A stretch of DNA of 64,000 nt from positions 124,001 through 188,000 of the forward strand of contig NZ_FOQI01000009.1 in NCBI RefSeq assembly GCF_900113705.1, read 5' to 3'. A model generated the notes under the pieces. The model ran no database searches and had not been told where the DNA came from. It saw only the letters and a program-made list of their open reading frames with translations. This document shows positions 40,805 through 49,820 of the stretch, one piece after another (position 1 is the stretch's first letter; every line of letters begins with the position of its first letter). This DNA is from Collimonas sp. OK307. GTDB taxonomy: Bacteria > Pseudomonadota > Gammaproteobacteria > Burkholderiales > Burkholderiaceae_D. A program made the translations under genes and the position numbers.

Positions 40805-40931
40805 TCAAGTTTTACAGGCAGGGTGCAGGAAGATCGTAGCGCGGCTATTTTCATGCGGCGCTGCGATTTTTCGGGACTGCTGGTGGTAGAGCTTGCATTT
40901 AAATCGTTCCAGGTGACGCAAGCGATCAACT

Positions 40932-43478
40932 ATGTACCAGCGCTTACTTGAAAGTTACCCCGCAGAAGCGGATCGTTACGACGAAATGCTTGAAGCCGGC
41001 GGTCGCCTGCGGCCGCATTGGCGTACGCTGATCGATCAGCTGGAAGGCTTGTCGCCAGAGATTCTGCGCCGCCGCGCCCGCGAGGTGCGCGAAGCGATTG
41101 CTGCAGAAGGCGTTACCTACAATGTGTACGCCGATCCGCAAGGCGCCAACCGCCCGTGGGAACTGGATCTGTTGCCACAAATCATCTCCGCGGATGAGTG
41201 GCAGACCTTGTCCGCCGCAGTAACCCAGCGTGCGCGTCTGCTCAACGCGGTGCTGGCCGATCTGTACGGCCCGCAAACACTGCTTTCCGAAGGATTGCTG
41301 CCACCAGCCTTGGTATTCGGCCAGCATGGCTACCTTTGGCCCTGCCGCGGCATAGAACCGCCGGCCGGCATACATCTGCACCTGTACGCGATTGATCTGG
41401 CGCGTTCACCGGATGGCCATTGGTGGGTCATGTCGGATCGCACCCAGGGACCGTCAGGTGCAGGGTATGCCTTGCAGAACCGGCAGATCATGTCGCGCGC
41501 ATTGCCGGATACGGTGCGCGACATGCATGTCCAATCCCTGTTGAAATTTTTTCACACACTGCACGACAGCCTGAACACGCTGGCGCCGGCCGGCGGTGAA
41601 CCGCCGCTGGTGGTGTTGCTGACCCCGGGGCCGTACAACGAAACTTACTCCGAGCACGCATTCCTGGCGCATACCCTGGGCTTCCCGCTGGTCGAAGGGG
41701 CTGACCTGATGGTGCGTGGCGACATGGTGTACCTGAAGACGCTAAGCGGTTTGCGGCGCGTCCATGCGATCCTGCGGCGGCTGGATGACGATTATTGCGA
41801 TCCGCTCGAATTGCGCGCCGATTCGGCCCTCGGCATTCCGGGCCTGGTGCAGGCGGCACGTCTCGGCAATGTGCTGATTGCCAATTCACTCGGCAGCGGC
41901 GTGCTCGAATCTGGCGCCTTGCATGGTTTCCTGCCAGCCATCTGCGAACGCTTGCTGGGCCAGCCGCTAGCGCTGCCGGCAGTGGCGTCGTGGTGGTGCG
42001 GCGAAAAGCCGGCGTTAGATTACACCCTGGCCAATCTGGAGCAGCTGGTGATCATGCCGGCGTTTCCATCGATGCGCATGCAACCGGTCTATGGCCACAG
42101 CCTGAATGCACAATCGCGCCAACGCGTGATCGATAGCTTGCTGGCCCAACCGCACGCCTATGTAGCGCAGGAATGGGTGCGCTTGTCGCAGGCGCCAGTA
42201 TTGTCGCGCAGCGGCGAATATCGTTTGATGAGCCGCGCGGTGAGCTTGCGGGTATTCGTGGTCGCTGCTGCCGACGGTAGCTACCATGTGATGCCGGGCG
42301 GCCTGACACGGGTCGCACCGCGCCAGCGCAAGGATGTGGTCTCGATGCAACAGGGTGGCGCCAGCAAAGATGTCTGGGTGCTGAGTCAGATGCGCCCGGA
42401 AGTGAGCGAAGCGGCCGCGCCACTGGCAGCACCGTTAGAGTCCATCGACGCCCGGCAGCGCTCATTGGATACGATTTACAGCACCGTCGATATTTCATCG
42501 CATGCCGGCGAAAACCTGTTCTGGATGGGGCGCTACGCCGAGCGCTGCGATAACCTGGCGCATTTGCTCAGGGCGACCCTGCAGCGCAGCAGCGATCTGC
42601 AGGGTGAAGCGCGCGAGACCTTCTACCAGCTCTGCGAAATCTGCCGCGGCCTCGGGATTACTTTGCCAAGCGCATCACTGGCAGGGCGGCCAACCGTCAA
42701 CGCCATGCAGCAAGGCCTGATTGCCGCCATCGTCGACCCAACCGCGAGCGTCAGCATCGCTGCCAATCTGCGTCATTTGCATCATTGCGGTTACCAGGTG
42801 CGCGAACATCTTTCGCTGGATAACTGGCAGGCACTCAATCGCATGCCAGGCCTGACGGCGGACGGCGGTGCTCACGCCGGTGCGACGCCTGTCGGCGCAT
42901 TGACCATACTGAACAACGTAATCCAGGCTTGCGTGGGCCTGGCCGGGCACGCGTTGGACGACATGACACGCGACGAAGGCTGGCATTTCCTGATGCTGGG
43001 CCGGCACATAGAGCGCATGACCCATCTGGCGACCTTGTTCGGCCAGTTCCTGCGGTTGCCTACGGAGCGTCAGAACAGGGCGCTGCCGTGGTTGCTGGAG
43101 TCTGCCAATAGCGTGGTCACTTATCGCGTGCGCTATCGGCGGGCGCCGGAATGGCTGCCGGTATTGCATCTGCTGGTGTTCGACGTCAGCAATCCGCATG
43201 GCATTGCATTCCAGTTCCATATGCTGGAGCGCTATTTGAGCGATATCGCGGAACAACTCGGTACCCTCAACATGGATACGCCGGCACATTTATCGGCCTT
43301 GCTGCGTGAGTTTGAATTGCAGGACTTAAGCCACGATTCCTTATTCGTGGCCGACGCCCACGCCCGCCTGGTGCAACTGATGCGCGATGCGATTGCCGGC
43401 GCTTTTTCTCTGTCCGACGAATTGGCGCGGCATTTCTTCACGCCCCTGAACGCGCCGGTGAGCCAGGGAGTGTCATGA
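40932..43478 (+). CDS. Circularly permuted ATP-grasp fused to alpha-E, cassette 2
   Basis: Residues 1-490 are the permuted ATP-grasp ligase ('ELDLLPQIISADEWQTLSAAVTQRARLLNAVLADLYG', 'VVLLTPGPYNETYSEHAFLAHTLGFPLVEG', 'RRLDDDYCDPLELRADSALGIPGLV'). Residues about 510-848 are the alpha-E domain ('AGENLFWMGRYAERCDNLAHLLR', 'HFLMLGRHIERMTHLATLFGQF'). It is thus the fused equivalent of the two separate cassette 1 proteins. The SD before ATG 40932 is weak and 127 bp separate it from the DUF2126 gene. It overlaps the next transglutaminase by 4 bases. Confidence 0.92.
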   Translation: MYQRLLESYPAEADRYDEMLEAGGRLRPHWRTLIDQLEGLSPEILRRRAREVREAIAAEGVTYNVYADPQGANRPWELDLLPQIISADEWQTLSAAVTQRARLLNAVLADLYGPQTLLSEGLLPPALVFGQHGYLWPCRGIEPPAGIHLHLYAIDLARSPDGHWWVMSDRTQGPSGAGYALQNRQIMSRALPDTVRDMHVQSLLKFFHTLHDSLNTLAPAGGEPPLVVLLTPGPYNETYSEHAFLAHTLGFPLVEGADLMVRGDMVYLKTLSGLRRVHAILRRLDDDYCDPLELRADSALGIPGLVQAARLGNVLIANSLGSGVLESGALHGFLPAICERLLGQPLALPAVASWWCGEKPALDYTLANLEQLVIMPAFPSMRMQPVYGHSLNAQSRQRVIDSLLAQPHAYVAQEWVRLSQAPVLSRSGEYRLMSRAVSLRVFVVAAADGSYHVMPGGLTRVAPRQRKDVVSMQQGGASKDVWVLSQMRPEVSEAAAPLAAPLESIDARQRSLDTIYSTVDISSHAGENLFWMGRYAERCDNLAHLLRATLQRSSDLQGEARETFYQLCEICRGLGITLPSASLAGRPTVNAMQQGLIAAIVDPTASVSIAANLRHLHHCGYQVREHLSLDNWQALNRMPGLTADGGAHAGATPVGALTILNNVIQACVGLAGHALDDMTRDEGWHFLMLGRHIERMTHLATLFGQFLRLPTERQNRALPWLLESANSVVTYRVRYRRAPEWLPVLHLLVFDVSNPHGIAFQFHMLERYLSDIAEQLGTLNMDTPAHLSALLREFELQDLSHDSLFVADAHARLVQLMRDAIAGAFSLSDELARHFFTPLNAPVSQGVS

Positions 43479-44419
43479 TGAGCGAGCATTCTTCTTATAC
43501 TTATCACATTCGTCACGATACGCATTATGCGTATTCGCAAGCAGTGCGCTTGTCGCATCAGATGCTACGCCTGACGCCGCGTTCGTTGCCATGGCAAACC
43601 TGTACTTCGCACGGCATCAGTATTACGCCCGAACCGCAAAACCTGCGATTGCTGCTGGATAGTTTCGGCAATCCGATGCAATCGTTTTCCCTGGAAAGCG
43701 ACCATACCGATCTGCGTGCACTAGCTGAATCGTGGGTGACGTTGACGTCGCGTCAATTGCCTGCAGTCACGCCAACCTGGGAGCAGGCGCGTGCCGCGCT
43801 TTCGTATCACGCAGGCCAGTTCTTGTTGCCCGACGATCTGGAAGCCACGCGTTATCTGTTTGAATCGGCGCACGTGCGGATCAAACGCGAGCTTCTGGCT
43901 TATGCCGCAGAGTCGTTTACACCTGGGTTACCTTTGTTGGCAGGGATAGAGGCCTTGATGACGCGGATTTTCCAGGAATTCACCTTCGACCCGTTGGCCA
44001 CCACGGTATCAACCCCGGTCACCGAAGTGTTTGCCACCAGACGCGGCGTATGCCAGGATTTCGCGCACTTCATGCTGTCCTGCCTGCGTTCATTGGGTTT
44101 GGCGGCGCGCTACGTCAGCGGCTATCTGCTGACCGAACCGCCACCGGGACAGCCGCGTCTGATCGGCGCCGACGCTTCACATGCCTGGGTATCGGTATAT
44201 TGCCCAAGCGTCGATGGCCAGCCCAGCAGCTGGATAGATGCCGATCCGACCAATGGCATCTTTCCGGACACCAGCCACATAACGCTCGGCTGGGGCCGCG
44301 ATTTTCTCGACGTCTCGCCTTTGCGCGGAGTGTTGATCGGCGGCGGCCAGCAAACCATGGATGTGGCAGTGACGGTATTGCCGGCGCACGAGGCGCCGGG
44401 GTTTGGTTTTGCGGTGTAA
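43475..44419 (+). CDS. Transglutaminase-like cysteine peptidase, cassette 2
   Basis: The 314-residue protein has the same two-domain build as the cassette 1 enzyme. It carries the triad Cys193 ('RGVCQDFAHFML'), His236 ('ASHAWVSVYC') and Asp257 ('DADPTNGIF'). The C-terminal segment 'GRDFLDVSPLRGVLIGGGQQTMDVAVTVLP' is typical of the partner transglutaminases of ATP-grasp/alpha-E proteins. The gene overlaps the fusion gene by 4 bases and is convergent with the symporter gene 24 bp away. Confidence 0.92.
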   Translation: MMSEHSSYTYHIRHDTHYAYSQAVRLSHQMLRLTPRSLPWQTCTSHGISITPEPQNLRLLLDSFGNPMQSFSLESDHTDLRALAESWVTLTSRQLPAVTPTWEQARAALSYHAGQFLLPDDLEATRYLFESAHVRIKRELLAYAAESFTPGLPLLAGIEALMTRIFQEFTFDPLATTVSTPVTEVFATRRGVCQDFAHFMLSCLRSLGLAARYVSGYLLTEPPPGQPRLIGADASHAWVSVYCPSVDGQPSSWIDADPTNGIFPDTSHITLGWGRDFLDVSPLRGVLIGGGQQTMDVAVTVLPAHEAPGFGFAV

Positions 44420-44443
44420 GGCGACAAGTTCCGGGTACCTGTA

Positions 44444-46480
44444 TTAAGGCGCCCGAATCTGATGCAGCAACGCAACCGCGCGCGGATCCGGCGGCGGTGT
44501 CAGCAAACTCACAACAATCAGCGTCAACAAACTTGCCGGCACGCCAAAAACACCGGCAGCCATTGGCGCGATATGGAACCATTGACCGCTGACCGAGCCG
44601 CCGAGCGCAGGATAGGTGTGCAGCATGTAATAGATGCAGGTGCTGAAGCCAACCACGATGGCGGCTATCGCGCCTTGCTGGTTGCCGCGTTTCCAGAACA
44701 CACCCAGCGCCAGCACCGGGAACAAGGTCGACGCCGCTAGCGAAAATGCCGCACCTACCATCGACAGGATGTCGCCCGGTTTCAAGGAGGCGGTGTACGC
44801 CGCCAGCAACGCCACCACCAGCAACAGCAACTTGGATACGGTGACGCGCTTGGCGTTGGAGGCATGCGGATCGATCATCTTGTAATAGACATCGTGCGAC
44901 AAAGCGTTGGAAATCGTCAGCAGCAAGCCGTCAGCGGTCGATAGCGCTGCCGCCAGTCCGCCGGCCGCCACAAGTCCGGAAATGTAATAGGGCAGCCCGG
45001 CGATCTCTGGCGTCGCCAACATGATCATGTCGCCGTCCAGGTTGATCTCCGACAGCTGCACAATACCGTCATGGTTAAGATCGATAATACTGACCAGCGG
45101 ATTGCTCTTGTCGATATTAGCCCAGTACGATACCCATTCCGGCAGGTGCGCATACTGGGAGCCGACCAGCGAGGTGTAGATGGTGTATTTCACCAGCACC
45201 GCCAGCGCCGGCACCGTGAGATAGATCAGCACGATGAAAAACAGCGTCCAGAATACCGATTTGCGGGTTTCTTGCACCGATGGCGTGGTGTAGTAGCGCA
45301 TCAGGATGTGCGGTAGGGAAGCCGTACCCAACATCAGGCAAAACACCAAAGCCAGGAAATTATTCCGTTTGATATCCGATGCCTCCTGGGTCGCGCCGGG
45401 ATATGGTGTTACCTGCGGTAGCGGCGGTTCGGCGCGCGCCAGGTTGGCGGCTTTATCCTGCTGCCACTTGCGCTCGGCTTCCTCCGGCGTTTTCGGATAG
45501 TTGTTCAAGGCGCGATTGGCGGCGCGGATCTCGATCAGTGAACTGTTGTTACGCTTGAGTAGTTCGAGATGTCGTTGTGCATCTATGCGCCCCTGTTCCC
45601 AGGATTTCGGCAGATTGCGCAGGCGCGTATCGAAGTCATCGGCGTTGGCTTTGAACATCGCCCGTACTTCGATTTCTTTCGGATCTTTATCCAGTTTCTT
45701 TTCGATGCTGTCGATTTGCGACAGCACCGAGCCGTAGGAAAATGGCGCTACCGGGTTGTGCGTATGCACGGTCGATAGCCAGATGACCGGAATCAAATAG
45801 GCAAACAGAATAATGATGTACTGCGCTACCTGGGTCCAGGTAATCGCCCGCATGCCGCCCAGGAAGGAGCAGACCAGGATACTGGCCAGGCCGAGGAAAA
45901 TGCCGACGGAAAAATCAACGCCGGTAAAGCGTGAGGTGATCAGGCCGACGCCGTAGATTTGCGCCACTACATAGATGAAAGAAATCACTACGGTTGCCGC
46001 CACCGCAACTATTCGTATGGGATTGCTGTTGGTGTGGCCGCGGTAGCGCGCGGCGAGGAAATCCGGGATCGTGTATTGGCCGAACTTGCGCAGATACGGG
46101 GCGATCATCAAGGCGACCAGGCAATAGCCGCCGGTCCAGCCGATGACGTAAGCCAGGCCGTCGAAACCCTGCAAGTAGAGACCGCCGGCCAGGCTGATGA
46201 ACGTGGCGGCAGAGATCCAGTCGGCAGCGGTTGCCATGCCGTTGAACAGCCCCGGCACGCGCCGTCCTGCCACATAGTATTCCGATACGTCCGAAGTACG
46301 GCTGACGATGCCGATGCCGGCATACAGGACGATAGTCGCAAACATGAACAGATAGCCGATCCAGGTGCGCGGCAAGCCTTCTTTTTCCAGGATCGCCAAT
46401 ACCACCAGCAAGAGGATGAAGCCGCCTGTATACCAGCCGTAATAGCGTACCAGCCGCCAGAAGAAAGATTTATCGTTCAT
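44444..46480 (-). CDS. Sodium:solute symporter (SSS family, acetate-permease-like)
   Basis: The 678-residue protein has about 13 transmembrane segments with the SSS motif region 'GRRVPGLFNGMATAADWISAATFISLAGGLYLQG'. It matches the subfamily that uses a DUF4212 small subunit. A hydrophilic insert of roughly 130 residues (about 245-375), rich in Lys/Glu/Asp, is characteristic of that subfamily. A loop DLNHDGIVQLSE (DNA 45047-45082) fits a canonical 12-residue EF-hand Ca-binding loop. The likely substrate is a small carboxylate such as acetate; this is inferred. It overlaps the small-subunit gene by 4 bases. Confidence 0.9.
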   Translation of the reverse strand: MNDKSFFWRLVRYYGWYTGGFILLLVVLAILEKEGLPRTWIGYLFMFATIVLYAGIGIVSRTSDVSEYYVAGRRVPGLFNGMATAADWISAATFISLAGGLYLQGFDGLAYVIGWTGGYCLVALMIAPYLRKFGQYTIPDFLAARYRGHTNSNPIRIVAVAATVVISFIYVVAQIYGVGLITSRFTGVDFSVGIFLGLASILVCSFLGGMRAITWTQVAQYIIILFAYLIPVIWLSTVHTHNPVAPFSYGSVLSQIDSIEKKLDKDPKEIEVRAMFKANADDFDTRLRNLPKSWEQGRIDAQRHLELLKRNNSSLIEIRAANRALNNYPKTPEEAERKWQQDKAANLARAEPPLPQVTPYPGATQEASDIKRNNFLALVFCLMLGTASLPHILMRYYTTPSVQETRKSVFWTLFFIVLIYLTVPALAVLVKYTIYTSLVGSQYAHLPEWVSYWANIDKSNPLVSIIDLNHDGIVQLSEINLDGDMIMLATPEIAGLPYYISGLVAAGGLAAALSTADGLLLTISNALSHDVYYKMIDPHASNAKRVTVSKLLLLVVALLAAYTASLKPGDILSMVGAAFSLAASTLFPVLALGVFWKRGNQQGAIAAIVVGFSTCIYYMLHTYPALGGSVSGQWFHIAPMAAGVFGVPASLLTLIVVSLLTPPPDPRAVALLHQIRAP

Positions 46481-46743
46481 TGCTGCTCGCGGTCCGGCTG
46501 CCGTTGATCTGTTTTTTTCATTTGCCAGGTATATACCGCGACGATCAGCAGGTAGATCAGCGCCAGTCCCTGCGCCGCCATGTAAAACGATAGCGGCCAG
46601 CCGAACAGGCTTATATGCGACAGCTCTCGTGCAAAGAAGATGACGGAGAAGGTCAGCGCAAACCAGATCAGCAACAGCCCCAACGTCAGTCGTCTGGTGC
46701 TTTGCCAGTGACTGGCGGGATAGCGCGGGCGGGTTTTCATCAT
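46477..46743 (-). CDS. DUF4212 small subunit of sodium/solute symporter
   Basis: The 88-residue product has two transmembrane helices ('LGLLLIWFALTFSVIFFA' and 'FYMAAQGLALIYLLIVAVYTW'). It shows the DUF4212 pattern with N-terminal 'SHWQSTRRLT' and basic ends. It always precedes the symporter subunit, and its stop overlaps that gene's ATG. Start could be Met1 or Met2 (46743 or 46740). Confidence 0.9.
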   Translation of the reverse strand: MMKTRPRYPASHWQSTRRLTLGLLLIWFALTFSVIFFARELSHISLFGWPLSFYMAAQGLALIYLLIVAVYTWQMKKTDQRQPDREQQ

Positions 46744-46776
46744 ACGTAGTTCTAATCCGATGACTAATGGTTGTCG

Positions 46777-48330
46777 TTAGTGGAAATCTGTATTGGATTC
46801 TGAAACAGGATTTTCCAACAAGCGAAAGCTGACACGGAACAAGCTGCCTGGCAATTCCGGATCGGTGCTGCGCGGATTGTAGGAAATCGTCACTTCTGCA
46901 TCATGCTGCTGCGCGATTTCGCGCACGATTGCCAGCCCCAGGCCGCTGCCATTGCCGCCGCCGCTGCCGAGGATGCGGTAGAAGCGTTGGAACACGTGGT
47001 CGCGCTCGGCTGGCGGAATACCGGCGCCGGTATCCTCGACTTCGAGTATCGCCAATCCTGTTGCCGGCTCGCCGCGCACCCGGACCGTAACGCTGCCCTC
47101 GACCGGCGTGTAATGCAGGGCATTGTCGATCAGGTTGCCAAGCAGTTCGCGCAACATGAGCGGGTTACACAAGACCGGCAGCGCGTGATCTGCCTGTTCA
47201 AAGCCGAAATCGATACGCTGGGTGAATGAAGCCTGGACCCAGTCCTGCACCACGGCACGCGCGAATTCGGATAAATCGACTTGCACAAACGGCGCGCTCT
47301 CCTGCGACTGGTTTTCCGCCCGCGCCAGAGATAACAATTGATTGACTAACCGGGTCGCCGACTCAGAACTCTTTGCCAATTGTTCTAGTGACCGGTGAAT
47401 ATCGTGGTGGCTGGTCTGCCGCAATGCCAGTTCGGACTGCATGCGCATGCCGGCCAGCGGCGTTTTCATTTGATGCGCGGCGTCGGCAATGAAACGCTTC
47501 TGGGTCTGAATCGAAAGTGAAAGGCGCGACAGCATATCGTTAAGTGAACGCACCAGCGGCGAGATTTCTTCGGGCACCTGCCCTGAATCGATCGGGCTCA
47601 GGTCGTCCGGGCGCCGGGCCCGGATCCGCTGCTGCAATTCGGATAATGGCGATAGCCCGCGTGACAAGGCAAACCAGATCAGCGCCAGCGCGATCGGCAG
47701 GATCAGGAATTGCGGCAGGATCACGCCCTTGATGATTTCGTTCGCCAGCCGGGCGCGCTTTTCCAGCGTTTCTCCTACCTGCACCAGCGCTAGCCGTGGC
47801 GGTTCTTTCTTGCCGGCAGCGTCATTGGCGTCGAGCGCACTGCGCAGATCGACATAGGTGTAGGCGATACGGACATCGTTGCCGTGCACGGAACTGTCCA
47901 AAAACCTGACCGTGCCCGGGTGCAAGGGATCTTCTTCCGTCACCGGCAAATGCATGTCACGGTCGCCGTCGACATATTCGCCATGGGGCCCGGTGATCAG
48001 GTAATAGACATTATCGACATCGTCGGCGCGCAGGAAATCGCGGGATGGATTGGTCAGGCGCGTCACTACCTTGCCGTTGACTTCGCTGACCTGCTGCGAC
48101 AATACCGTTACGCTATCGTCCAGCGCCTGGTCGAAGGGCTGGTTGGCGATCGACTTCGCGACGACATAGGTAATCGCGATGCTGATCGGCCATAGCAGCA
48201 ACAGCGGCACCAGCATCCAGTCCAGGATCTCGCCGAACAGGGAGCGTTGTACCCGCTCTTCAGTGTGGTTGACAGATGGGTTGGTCGGGCTTGGCTGCGC
48301 GGCCAGGGATTGAGTGTCGCGCATGGGCAA
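46777..48330 (-). CDS. Sensor histidine kinase (TctE-like)
   Basis: The 517-residue kinase has a transmembrane helix at about 38-60, a periplasmic sensor region to about 200, a second helix near 205-222 and a HAMP-like linker. The H-box is 'FIADAAHQMKTPLAGM' with His286, and the N/G boxes are 'NLIDNALHYTPVEG' and 'VEDTGAGIP'. The arrangement and 'AHQMKTPL' are typical of TctE-type kinases, which regulate tricarboxylate or acid uptake. It is 3 bases downstream of the response regulator and upstream of the symporter pair, so it may control that transport. Confidence 0.92.
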   Translation of the reverse strand: MPMRDTQSLAAQPSPTNPSVNHTEERVQRSLFGEILDWMLVPLLLLWPISIAITYVVAKSIANQPFDQALDDSVTVLSQQVSEVNGKVVTRLTNPSRDFLRADDVDNVYYLITGPHGEYVDGDRDMHLPVTEEDPLHPGTVRFLDSSVHGNDVRIAYTYVDLRSALDANDAAGKKEPPRLALVQVGETLEKRARLANEIIKGVILPQFLILPIALALIWFALSRGLSPLSELQQRIRARRPDDLSPIDSGQVPEEISPLVRSLNDMLSRLSLSIQTQKRFIADAAHQMKTPLAGMRMQSELALRQTSHHDIHRSLEQLAKSSESATRLVNQLLSLARAENQSQESAPFVQVDLSEFARAVVQDWVQASFTQRIDFGFEQADHALPVLCNPLMLRELLGNLIDNALHYTPVEGSVTVRVRGEPATGLAILEVEDTGAGIPPAERDHVFQRFYRILGSGGGNGSGLGLAIVREIAQQHDAEVTISYNPRSTDPELPGSLFRVSFRLLENPVSESNTDFH

Positions 48331-48333
48331 GTA

Positions 48334-49068
48334 TTAACGGCGGCTGGACGAATCCACCGGGGACAGCGGTGCGGCGGAAATTGCCGAAATGACCTGCGGT
48401 TCGCTGATTTTTTCCAGGCAATAGCCAAGACCACGCACCGTGGCAATCCGTACGCCGCCGATTTCGATTTTCTTGCGCAATCGATGGACATACACTTCGA
48501 TGGCGTTATTGCTGACTTCTTCGCCCCACTCGCACAGGTGATCGACCAGTTGTTCCTTGGAGACAAGGCGGCCAGTGCGCTGCAGCAATACTTCCAGCAG
48601 GCCAAGTTCACGTGCCGACAGGTCGAGCATCTGTTCGTTGATATAGGCGATCCGTCCGACCTGGTCGTAACTTAGCGGGCCGTGCTTGATGACTGTGGGG
48701 CCGCCACCGGCGCCACGGCGGGTCAGCGCACGCACCCGTGCTTCCAGTTCGGACAGTTCAAACGGCTTGGCCATGTAGTCGTCGGCGCCCAGGTCGAGCC
48801 CTTTTACCCGCTGTTCGAGTGAATCGGCGGCGGTCAGGATTAGTACCGGCAACCGCGAATTGCGGGCGCGCAGACGGCGCAGCACTTCCAGGCCGGTCAT
48901 TTTGGGCAGGCCCAGGTCTAGGATCAGTAAGTCGAAATCCTGGGTCGACAAGGCCGAATCCGCTTCCATCCCGTTCATTACGCAGTCGGTGGCATAGCCC
49001 GACTGGCGTAGCGAACGCGTCAGTCCATCGGCTAAAACACTGTCGTCTTCGGCAAGCAAAATGCGCAT
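48334..49068 (-). CDS. OmpR-family response regulator (TctD-like)
   Basis: The N-terminal receiver domain has acidic pocket 'AEDD', phospho-acceptor Asp51 in 'LLILDLGLPKMTG', and the conserved Lys in 'GADDYMAKPF'. The C-terminal winged helix has 'LSARELGLLEVLLQRTGRLVSKEQLV' and 'NAIEVYVHRLRKKI'. It pairs with the downstream sensor kinase. The C-terminus has about 20 extra Ser/Ala-rich residues. It is divergent from the exported-protein gene. Confidence 0.94.
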   Translation of the reverse strand: MRILLAEDDSVLADGLTRSLRQSGYATDCVMNGMEADSALSTQDFDLLILDLGLPKMTGLEVLRRLRARNSRLPVLILTAADSLEQRVKGLDLGADDYMAKPFELSELEARVRALTRRGAGGGPTVIKHGPLSYDQVGRIAYINEQMLDLSARELGLLEVLLQRTGRLVSKEQLVDHLCEWGEEVSNNAIEVYVHRLRKKIEIGGVRIATVRGLGYCLEKISEPQVISAISAAPLSPVDSSSRR

Positions 49069-49219
49069 GATGGTGGTGTTTCCGTGTACGGTGGATGGAA
49101 GGTACTACTTGTAGTCTATGGCGTTTCATTCTTTGCAGCAAGGCCGACCGCAAAATTACCGCTTCTGTTTGGTATAATCATTGCCACCTAATCTGACCTG
49201 GATCCGCTTTCCCACTTTG

Positions 49220-49582
49220 ATGCAACGTTTACTGATTCTTTTGCTGATGTTTCTGCTGCCAATGCAAGTCTTTGCAGGCATGACTGAATTTAAAGCAAAC
49301 CCTCAGGCAAACGTAGTGACGACACTGGCATACGCGGTTCAGCAAGATGATCATCAAGACGCTCGTCAAGATGCGCCGGCCAGTAAAACTGACGGTGATT
49401 GCAATTCACAAGATAGCGCCGTGGACGACGTCGAGATGCATGTCGATCTTGGCGATGAAACGGTACCCGCTTTCCCCCTTATATTTGCCGCTGCGGCAAT
49501 TGCTTCAACACCGGCGCTAAGTAACGACAAAGCGCGCCAACCTCCGTTCTTACCTCCGGCCGGACCTCCGCCGAGAGCCTAA
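49220..49582 (+). CDS. Small exported protein, function unknown
   Basis: The 120-residue product starts with a signal peptide (MQRLLILLLMFLLPMQVFAG) and is followed by a polar, Asp/Gln-rich segment ('DDHQDARQDAP') and a Pro-rich tail (PPFLPPAGPPPR). The short exported form with His/Asp residues resembles small periplasmic metal-responsive proteins of the CzcI type, but I cannot support that assignment. ATG at 49220 was preferred over an in-frame start at 49181 because it gives a proper signal peptide. Terminator-like hairpin downstream. Confidence 0.6.
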   Translation: MQRLLILLLMFLLPMQVFAGMTEFKANPQANVVTTLAYAVQQDDHQDARQDAPASKTDGDCNSQDSAVDDVEMHVDLGDETVPAFPLIFAAAAIASTPALSNDKARQPPFLPPAGPPPRA

Positions 49583-49591
49583 GCGCCTTTA

Positions 49592-49626
49592 CGCCGCCAT
49601 TGCTGTTGCAGCTGGCGGCGGGCGTT
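49592..49626 (+). terminator. Hairpin after the exported-protein gene
   Basis: CGCCGCCA (49592-49599) and TGGCGGCG (49613-49620) form a perfect 8-bp stem followed by GGCGTTTTC, with four T residues. It lies 10 bp after the stop and probably ends that message. The remaining DNA to 49820 has no visible gene. Confidence 0.5.
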
Positions 49627-49820
49627 TTCCTATCTGCCGGGCTAGCTCCCGGCGATTCCATCCATTCACGATGCTGATCGGCAGACCGATGCGTCTCGCA
49701 TCTGGTCTTAAATCCGGGCCGGTTCAGCATCATGCATGGCTGCGAAGTTTCAAAATTTAGCGGCGCATGTGATCGATATGATCGATACGACCGTGATTGC
49801 ATCAAATCTCAGGAGAATGT

